Origin: CAIMZW01 sp037130455
GTDB lineage: Bacteria > Actinomycetota > Actinomycetes > Nanopelagicales > Nanopelagicaceae
Direction of reading: 5' to 3'
Length of the DNA: 64,000 bases
NCBI GenBank assembly: GCA_037130455.1
Contig: JBAXSZ010000001.1
Location: 71,281-135,280, forward strand
Shown: positions 58,053 through 64,000 of the stretch, piece after piece
Numbering within the stretch: position 1 is the stretch's first letter
How the letters are laid out: each line of letters begins with the position of its first letter
The notes under the pieces: generated by a model
What the model was told of the DNA's origin: nothing
Database searches by the model: none
What the model saw: the letters and a program-made list of their open reading frames with translations, nothing else
Made by a program: the position numbers and the translations under genes

Positions 58053-59729
58053 TCAGGTTAAAGGTCGGGGATTCACTTTTTGCTCATCAATTGGGGAAAG
58101 GGAAATATTGATGTAATAAGTGGGGCTGAGTTCAATTTGCTTAAGGACTTCTTGTGGGGTGGGGTCGGGTCCTAGTTCCAGATCGGGGGAGCCCAAGCGG
58201 TATCCCCAAGATTTGTATTCCAGAAGCACCTGGGCTGGATCTTCTCCTAACGAAGCAATCCAAGCAGGTGAAAATTCGACCAGGATCTTTGGGTGCCAGA
58301 GCGAGATTATGTTCCGCATCCCGCGAAGTACTTGGTGGTCCCATCCGTGGGTATCAATGAGGGCGACATCAATTTTCGTTTCACCGACAATTTCATCAAT
58401 TCTTCGAATTGGGACCGAAACAGTTTTGATAATTTCATCGAATCCATGCTCTGCTGGATGATATCCATCTTGAGTAATCTTCGGATTAAAAACTCGGCTA
58501 TCTCCAAAGTTACGTTCATTCAAATAAAGATCAACTATTCCGGCTTCTGTACCTGCTGCGCATTCGAACAATTCGACATTGGGACGGGCCAACCGATTCA
58601 CATTGCTCTTGAGCAAAGGAATCAAATATGGGTTTGGCTCAACTGAGTAGACCTTTCCCGCGTCTCCCACTATTTGGGACATAAGGCAGGTGAAGTAACC
58701 CACATTTGCTCCGACGTTTATGCATTTTGCCCCAGGCTCAACATTCTCTTTCAACCATTGCACTTCAAGTGGCTCCCAAATCCCATCATTTCTAATGGAG
58801 CGAGAGATTATTTGGTCTTCTGCTGGGAAGAGGAAATCGCCCAGGAAATTATCATGAACAAACTGAACGGAAAGCTGGTTGGTTTCTATTGGCGGTTGGT
58901 TTACGTTCTGTAAAATTTCCCCAAAATTTTTCGAGAGATCGACAAAATGGGCTAAAGAAGACGGGGGATGCCTTTGGGACAGAAGAAAGTGATTCGATGA
59001 ATGAATAGAAACCTGCTCCGCTTCTGGGAAATAATGAAGTAGGTCATTTCTCACAAAAAATGCGTTGACTCCAGCCATTTCTGTATGGACTAATGAATAA
59101 TTCAAATGCTCCCCAAGCATTGCAAGAGCAGCAACCGAAGCGCCGTAGGCACTTGTCCCGTTCCACGGTGGATTATGTGGTGGCTGAATGATGACATCCC
59201 CTGGAGAGATAGAACCATTCATTTCGATGACAACCACTCTCGGCGTTACTGTATTAATGGCATTCCATATCCAAAAATCGTCACCATCGACATCAATAGA
59301 AATCAGGTCGATCTCCTGTGGCATTCCTGCAATCAGGAGCAACTCATTAATATTTTGGGAGGTAACAAAATTCTTAAAAGTTTGGATCTTGGGATTCTGA
59401 GAGTACTTCAAGTTTAACGCTTTGAACTGTTCAAGATCGGCTTCAATGAACAGACCCGACCACCCGCACCAATCAGCTAGAAAAACACAATTTCCTTCGG
59501 ATCCATTTTGAATTCCAAATTCGACAAAGATCTTGGACTCCGTGCCGATTCTTGAAAAGATTTCAGCCAATACTCCATCTTCACCATTTTGGGATTGCAC
59601 TCGATATTCAGATTGCGGTAGCGAAAAATAAGCTGAGGTCTTCTGCGACAAAACAGAATCAATTCGCAAGAAGGGATAAGTATCTATAAGGACGCGCGCC
59701 GATGAATAAATGCGATCACGAGGCTCCAT
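58053..59729 (-). CDS. Double methyltransferase with C-terminal FkbM domain
   Basis: This 558-residue protein carries two methyltransferase-like domains. The N-terminal one (about residues 35-240) has YRVQSQNGEDGVLAEIFSRI, IFVEFGIQNGSEGNCVFLAD and IDLISIDVDGDDFWIWNAI, as in the FkbM-like proteins of sugar loci. The C-terminal one (about 300-540) has CINVGANVGYFTCLMSQIVG, VYSVEPNPYLIPLLKSNVNR and VDVALIDTHGWDHQVLRGM, a typical FkbM methyltransferase. It may methylate two positions or two sugars of the same glycan. It is the upstream neighbour of trhO on the same strand, 14 bases away. Confidence 0.8.
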   Translation of the reverse strand: MEPRDRIYSSARVLIDTYPFLRIDSVLSQKTSAYFSLPQSEYRVQSQNGEDGVLAEIFSRIGTESKIFVEFGIQNGSEGNCVFLADWCGWSGLFIEADLEQFKALNLKYSQNPKIQTFKNFVTSQNINELLLIAGMPQEIDLISIDVDGDDFWIWNAINTVTPRVVVIEMNGSISPGDVIIQPPHNPPWNGTSAYGASVAALAMLGEHLNYSLVHTEMAGVNAFFVRNDLLHYFPEAEQVSIHSSNHFLLSQRHPPSSLAHFVDLSKNFGEILQNVNQPPIETNQLSVQFVHDNFLGDFLFPAEDQIISRSIRNDGIWEPLEVQWLKENVEPGAKCINVGANVGYFTCLMSQIVGDAGKVYSVEPNPYLIPLLKSNVNRLARPNVELFECAAGTEAGIVDLYLNERNFGDSRVFNPKITQDGYHPAEHGFDEIIKTVSVPIRRIDEIVGETKIDVALIDTHGWDHQVLRGMRNIISLWHPKILVEFSPAWIASLGEDPAQVLLEYKSWGYRLGSPDLELGPDPTPQEVLKQIELSPTYYINISLSPIDEQKVNPRPLT

Positions 59730-60049
59730 AATTTTAGAGTCTACCCTCTATTTTCTAGTAAAATAGTTCCTGTTTCATTAATTTGGGTTCATGATATGCA
59801 AAAAGGGAATAACGGAATCCATTTCTTCCGGGTCCCACCAGCAAATCGAGCAGGTGCTATGAAAAGACCTGCGAAGTCATAGGCCATTTCCAGTTTTGGT
59901 AATGAGCCAGATACTTCAATTCCGTCAGGTTGAGCGACCAACTCTGATCTATAGCAAAGAAGAATTCAGACAAATTATCCTGACTTGCCAGTACTCTAAT
60001 TATTTGAGCACCTCTTATTTTTTTTCTAGTTACCCAATACAATCTGCTA
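59730..60049. other. 320-base gap between divergent glycan genes
   Basis: No convincing gene is seen. A 28-codon frame from ATG 59796 (reading GIHFFRVPPANRAGAMKR) and a minus-strand frame over 59857-60090 have protein-like composition but no ribosome binding site or family match. They may be remnants of a lost gene. The right end carries the promoter of the next gene. Confidence 0.4.
60038..60043 (+). promoter_or_regulatory. -10 element of the GT4-methyltransferase gene
   Basis: TACAAT, six bases, then ATG 60050. Leaderless geometry with an AT-rich tract upstream. Confidence 0.5.
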
Positions 60050-61948
60050 ATGCCCACGCCACCTACCCGTGTACTCATTGACGTGACCACCTTAGTGATT
60101 AGGGATAACGGGTCTGGAATAGAGCGAGTACAAAAGCGTTTACTTTCAGAGTTGAAAAAACTGACCCAAGGAGAATTTGAGTTTTTTTCAGTATTTACTA
60201 AAAATGATCAGACATATTATGCAGAAGATTTCGTCATTCACGATAAGGACTACCAATATCGAAAAGTACAGTTCATTCCAGGCGATATATTTTTTGATAT
60301 CGACATGCCGCTCGGACCACAATTCTTAAGCAATGAATTCGTAAAAGGTTTGAAGGATAAAGGTGCTGTAACCTTATTCCTCCTCTACGATATATTGCCA
60401 TTAAAATATCCCCAATTCTTTAATCCAGAATCAGTTCGAGAATTCGGCAATTGGCTTCGGAAGTTAGTAGTGGCTGATCATGTTCTTTGCATTTCACACT
60501 CAGTTGCTAACGATTTAAGAGATTGGCTAAGGCAAGCAAAATATCTTGAATCGGATTATCCAATAATTTCGGCAATTCATTTGGGTTCTGATTTTCTTGC
60601 CGACCAACACCCTCTAGAAAAAACTGGTTTGTCGCTTGCGGAAATGACGGATTCTGAAATCGCAGTGCTTAATGTTTTAAAAGAACGACCTACCTTTCTT
60701 TTGGTGGGAACGATAGAACCCAGAAAAGGTCACGGCCAGGCTTTGGAAGCCTTCGATTATTTAGTTTCTGCTGGAGTCGACCTCAATGTATTAATTATTG
60801 GTCGAAATGGTTGGTATGTGGACGAAATTGTCGCTCGAATAGAAGATCATCCTCTTTCTGGCGAGAGACTTTTCTGGATGAAACAGGCGACTGACAAATT
60901 TCTCCAACAAGCCTATATAAATTCATCTGCCTTGATTGCTGCCAGCATTGATGAAGGTTTTGGTTTACCGCTTATCGAAGCCGCACAACATGAATTGCCA
61001 GTCTTATGCCGAGATATTCCAGTTTTCCGGGAGATTATGGGAAATAAAGCTCAATATTTTTCTGGGGAAGAAGCTGCTGATCTCGGTAACGCTATCGCAG
61101 AGTGGATTGATCTAAAGAACCAAGACAAGCATCCGACCACAACTGGATTGACCTATTCCACTTGGAGTCAGTACGCCGATAACGTATTTGATCTACTGAA
61201 GGAATTGCGTCAACCTTTGTCGCTGGAATTTCATCATGCACTTTTTGAAGTAAGTCATTTTCCTACTCAATTTAAGTGGCGATTGGGAAGTGCGGGAGAT
61301 GGCGGTTATGTGATTGCACAAACTGTGGGCGAATACGACTGTTATATTTCGGCTGGCATAGGTGATGAGGATTCGTTTTCGAGAGATTTCCTGAAAGCAT
61401 TTCGCATAAATCCATTTGATTGTTACGCCTTTGATGGCACGGTTGATAAATATCCATTTGAGTACACAACCAACATTATGTTTATCAAGAAGAACATTGG
61501 TGGAACCAACAGTGACCACACCACAAATTTGAGTTATCTCTTGGGAAGTTACGAAGATATTTTTCTCAAGATGGATATTGAGGGTGGCGAATATCTCTGG
61601 TTAGCAGCTGCAGAAGAGAGCGAACTAAACAATATTGTTCAAATGGTCATTGAGTTCCACGGTATCAACGATGATTCTTGGGGTACCCCGTATGCGGAAA
61701 AGATTGCCTGTTTAATGAAATTACTACGTAATCATGTAATCGTTCATGCACACGGGAATAATGAGCGTGGCACAGAGGATGGTTTCCCAAATGTTTTGGA
61801 ATTAACGCTGATCAATAAACGTGCTTATAACGCTGGTGGCAGAAAGAGCACGGTCCCGCTGCCAATATCTGGATTGGATTTTAGAAATAATCCTTACAAA
61901 CCAGAAATTGACCTGAATCATTATCCATTCGTGTTATTCGAGGAGTAG
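60050..61948 (+). CDS. GT4 glycosyltransferase fused to a FkbM-like methyltransferase
   Basis: This 632-residue bifunctional protein has a GT-B glycosyltransferase in residues 1-385: RVLIDVTTLVIRDNGSGIER, FLLVGTIEPRKGHGQALEAF, INSSALIAASIDEGFGLPLI with the conserved Glu, and ELPVLCRDIPVFREIMG. Residues about 395-600 form a FkbM-type methyltransferase-21 domain: AGDGGYVIAQTVGEYDCYIS, AGIGDEDSFSRDFLKAF, DIFLKMDIEGGEYLWLAAAE and VIEFHGINDDSWGTPY. It probably elongates and methylates the same glycan. A GT2 gene follows after nine bases, so they are likely an operon. Confidence 0.85.
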   Translation: MPTPPTRVLIDVTTLVIRDNGSGIERVQKRLLSELKKLTQGEFEFFSVFTKNDQTYYAEDFVIHDKDYQYRKVQFIPGDIFFDIDMPLGPQFLSNEFVKGLKDKGAVTLFLLYDILPLKYPQFFNPESVREFGNWLRKLVVADHVLCISHSVANDLRDWLRQAKYLESDYPIISAIHLGSDFLADQHPLEKTGLSLAEMTDSEIAVLNVLKERPTFLLVGTIEPRKGHGQALEAFDYLVSAGVDLNVLIIGRNGWYVDEIVARIEDHPLSGERLFWMKQATDKFLQQAYINSSALIAASIDEGFGLPLIEAAQHELPVLCRDIPVFREIMGNKAQYFSGEEAADLGNAIAEWIDLKNQDKHPTTTGLTYSTWSQYADNVFDLLKELRQPLSLEFHHALFEVSHFPTQFKWRLGSAGDGGYVIAQTVGEYDCYISAGIGDEDSFSRDFLKAFRINPFDCYAFDGTVDKYPFEYTTNIMFIKKNIGGTNSDHTTNLSYLLGSYEDIFLKMDIEGGEYLWLAAAEESELNNIVQMVIEFHGINDDSWGTPYAEKIACLMKLLRNHVIVHAHGNNERGTEDGFPNVLELTLINKRAYNAGGRKSTVPLPISGLDFRNNPYKPEIDLNHYPFVLFEE

Positions 61949-61957
61949 ATTTCAGCA

Positions 61958-62563
61958 GTGAAAAGTTTATTTATCGGTGTCGTTGCTTACCAACGTCCTG
62001 AGGCATTACACGTGCTACTACGGAGTTTATTGGCCCAGACCAATCAGGATTTTTTTTGCAAGGTATATCACGATGGCTATGACCCGAAAATAGAATTGAT
62101 TCTTCGCGCTTATCGTGATGAGTATCCCGAGCAGATTGATTTTGAGTTCACTCCAACTAGATATAACGATTTTGGTCACTCATTAAGGCAAATGGCCATC
62201 AATGATGCACAAGGTGATTATCTACTTATTACAAATGATGATAATTATTATGTGCCAGTTTTCATTGAAAACATGATTGCTAGGGCTAGGAAGGATGACA
62301 GCGATTTAGTACTTTGTGACATGGTGCATTCATATGATCGACCTGGACGTCGAGACCAAATTCCATATAACTTCTTTGAGACTTTTCCAAGAAAATTTAA
62401 TATTGATGTAGGAGCAATGGTGGCGAGAACAGAGATTGCGAAACTGGTGGGATGGCGAGATTTGCGTTCAGCCGGGGACGGCACTTATTGTGACGATATT
62501 GTTGCTTCAAAAGATCACATTAAGATTTCAAAAGTTTCACAAATTCTTTTCGTTCATAATTAA
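61958..62563 (+). CDS. Glycosyltransferase family 2-like
   Basis: This 201-residue GT-A glycosyltransferase has SLFIGVVAYQRPEALHVLLR, FFCKVYHDGYDPKIELI and a metal-binding motif GDYLLITNDDNYYVPVFIE. YCDDIVASKDHIKISKVS near the end may be the catalytic acceptor region. At 201 residues it is short for the family and lacks a membrane anchor. It starts at GTG 61958, nine bases after the GT4-methyltransferase. Its stop codon abuts the convergent rbsK stop with no intergenic base. Confidence 0.8.
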   Translation: MKSLFIGVVAYQRPEALHVLLRSLLAQTNQDFFCKVYHDGYDPKIELILRAYRDEYPEQIDFEFTPTRYNDFGHSLRQMAINDAQGDYLLITNDDNYYVPVFIENMIARARKDDSDLVLCDMVHSYDRPGRRDQIPYNFFETFPRKFNIDVGAMVARTEIAKLVGWRDLRSAGDGTYCDDIVASKDHIKISKVSQILFVHN

Positions 62564-63496
62564 TTATTTTGCTGAAAGTGTAATGAATTTTGCAGATTCT
62601 TCTCTGGTTGGGTAAGAAGCCTGCGCGCCTTTTCGAGTCACACTGAATGCGGCGCACTGACAGGCAAATCTTGTGGCTTCCTGAGGATTTAGACCCAACC
62701 CTATTCCAGCGGTGAATGAACCGATAAAGCAATCTCCAGCACCGGTGGAATCGATCGAGTGGACCTTTGTGGATTCGACGTAAATAACAGGGAAATTTCC
62801 CTGAGCGATAGCTGCACCTTCATCTCCTAACGTAACAATGAGATTCTTGCTGGGGCGGAGTTCAGAAATAACCGGAGATGAATCGGGTAAGCGCGAAAAT
62901 TTGTCAAGAAGCGCAAATTCACTTTCGTTAGGTATTAGCCAATCAGTGGCCGCTAACAATTCATCTGAAAGTGCTTCATAGGGCGCAGGATTTAATATCG
63001 TAGTGGCTCCTCTAGATTTTCCCGCTTGGAAGGCCGCCAAAGTTGCTTCCTGAGGTATTTCGCATTGACCGATAATGAAATCTAAATGTGGAATTGCAGC
63101 CAGAGCCTTCTCGACCGATTGAGGAGAATTCGTTGCATTAGCTCCCGGGATGATCAAGATCCGGTTCTCGCCAGTGTCATCCACCCAAATATGAGCAATC
63201 CCACTGCTTGTTTCGGCAATATTGATACCCAAGGTATTGATGCCATACTGTTCAAAATTTGAAATGAGCGCTCTCCCAAATTGATCATTGCCGACACTTC
63301 CGATGAAATGAACTTCTGCTCCGGCTAATGCGGCCATCACTGCCTGGTTAGCTCCTTTGCCCCCAAAACCTTCAGAAAAGGAGTCACCAATTAAGGTTTC
63401 GCCACCTTCGGGTAGCCTGCGGGCGTAACTGGTGAGGTCTATATTGGCGCTTCCAACCACAACCACCACGGGTGATTTAGATGAAATGGTGCTCAT
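62564..63496 (-). CDS. rbsK: Ribokinase
   Basis: Ribokinase phosphorylates D-ribose at O5 with ATP. The 310-residue PfkB-family protein has the sugar-binding N-terminus VVVVGSANIDLTSYARRLPE, GFGGKGANQAVMAALAGAEV (PfkB signature 1) and the catalytic IDSTGAGDCFIGSFTAGI with the base Asp in GAGD. PNESEFALLDKF and NLIVTLGDEGAAIA also fit. No ribose ABC transporter is adjacent, so uptake must be encoded elsewhere. Related sugar kinases of the PfkB family are less likely given the ribokinase-specific features. Confidence 0.9.
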   Translation of the reverse strand: MSTISSKSPVVVVVGSANIDLTSYARRLPEGGETLIGDSFSEGFGGKGANQAVMAALAGAEVHFIGSVGNDQFGRALISNFEQYGINTLGINIAETSSGIAHIWVDDTGENRILIIPGANATNSPQSVEKALAAIPHLDFIIGQCEIPQEATLAAFQAGKSRGATTILNPAPYEALSDELLAATDWLIPNESEFALLDKFSRLPDSSPVISELRPSKNLIVTLGDEGAAIAQGNFPVIYVESTKVHSIDSTGAGDCFIGSFTAGIGLGLNPQEATRFACQCAAFSVTRKGAQASYPTREESAKFITLSAK

Positions 63497-63644
63497 GGGC
63501 TCTTATTCTATTGAGGATGTCTAGGATTTAGAGGAAAGAATCATCTGTCAGCGAAGAAAAGGTGAACATATTTAATCTTATTGTTGCGGCAACGTATGCT
63601 TGTTCATACTCTGGAACCTGTAGCTAAGGGAGCAACCACCGCTG

Positions 63645-64000
63645 ATGAATGATTTTGCGGCACGAAGTTACCTTTTTGTTCCTTCCAGCAATGAGACGAT
63701 GCTCTTGGCGGCCGATTCCAGGGGCGCGGATGTGCTGATTTTAGACTTAGAAGATTCAGTTGGTCGATCCTCAAAAGAACAAGCGAGATTGAATTTGAAG
63801 GCTTACCTTGACGGATATCAAGGGATAGCCCAATTATGGGTTCGAATCAATAGCGATCCGGAAGAGTCCTATCAAGACTTGGCCATCGCAGTTCACCCAA
63901 GAGTAAGTGGAATTGTGCCTTCAAAAGTTGAGTCGTCAAACCATGTCAATCAAGTTGCTGAGGTGATTTCTGATTTTGAAAAAATAAGCAACATTGAAGG
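63645..64000 (+). CDS. CitE-like/HpcH-HpaI-family CoA-ester lyase (3' end outside window)
   Basis: The frame from ATG 63645 runs open to the end of the window (118 codons). The start AARSYLFVPSSNETMLLAAA, then GADVLILDLEDSV with the metal-binding Glu/Asp and LWVRINSDPEESYQD, is typical of the CitE beta-subunit-like lyases, which cleave citryl-, malyl- or 3-hydroxy-acyl-CoA esters. AAGGGAG lies about 12 bases upstream. The active-site C-terminal half lies beyond the window, so the exact substrate cannot be told. Confidence 0.85.
   Translation, partial: MNDFAARSYLFVPSSNETMLLAADSRGADVLILDLEDSVGRSSKEQARLNLKAYLDGYQGIAQLWVRINSDPEESYQDLAIAVHPRVSGIVPSKVESSNHVNQVAEVISDFEKISNIE

Overview
The window looks like a chromosomal segment of a small-genome, moderate-to-low-GC actinobacterium. 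The main clue is a PdtaS-type sensor kinase next to a WhiB1-type iron-sulfur regulator whose four cysteines sit at the mycobacterial positions. Support comes from an actinobacterial-style cytochrome b cassette, a TPR-type XRE regulator, and many genes that appear to be leaderless (a -10 box, about six bases, then the start codon). The base composition and compact layout fit freshwater Nanopelagicales (acI-like) lineages. That placement is inference. No rRNA, tRNA, CRISPR array, prophage or insertion sequence was recognised.

1-9.6 kb is housekeeping: pdtaS end, whiB1, msrA-msrB, a DNA glycosylase, a TerC-family protein, then an amino-acid/redox stretch (MalY/PatB-like lyase, desaturase-like flavoprotein, Cys/Met-metabolism enzyme) and two small membrane proteins. 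9.6-11 kb is a SulP anion transporter. 11-19 kb is a first cell-surface glycan locus: two glycosyltransferases, four enzymes for a diacetamido-uronic-acid nucleotide sugar, and an ABC-2 polysaccharide exporter.

19-29 kb holds a secreted lysine/arginine-rich protein, a short ribosome hibernation factor, NAD(P)HX dehydratase, a secreted Ala/Lys-rich protein, a three-gene cytochrome b6-like cassette, a permease fused to a YHS domain, a lipoprotein and a CBS protein. It also holds a divergent pair of an XRE-TPR regulator and a 79-residue secreted peptide, which is the best candidate for an undescribed signalling system. 29-38.7 kb holds a P1B-type metal ATPase, a beta-CASP hydrolase, a four-gene 2-oxoacid:acceptor oxidoreductase whose last gene fuses a GltD-like flavoprotein to a two-cluster ferredoxin, and argG.

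38.8-46.5 kb has a secreted serine protease followed by its decayed paralogue, a phosphoribosyltransferase, an MFS exporter, a membrane protein with paired ExxE motifs, and the tdh-kbl threonine-to-glycine pathway. 46.5-62.6 kb is a second glycan island: rfbC-rfbD-rfbB facing rfbA, a UDP-glucuronate decarboxylase-like enzyme, glycosyltransferases, FkbM-type and other methyltransferases (several fused), a dTDP-sugar-epimerase-like cupin and an ATP-grasp protein, with a pirin and trhO interspersed. The window ends with a ribokinase and the 5' part of a CitE-like lyase.

The two glycan loci probably supply precursors, assembly and export for one or two anionic or rhamnose-containing surface polymers. 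Which polymer cannot be read from sequence alone.
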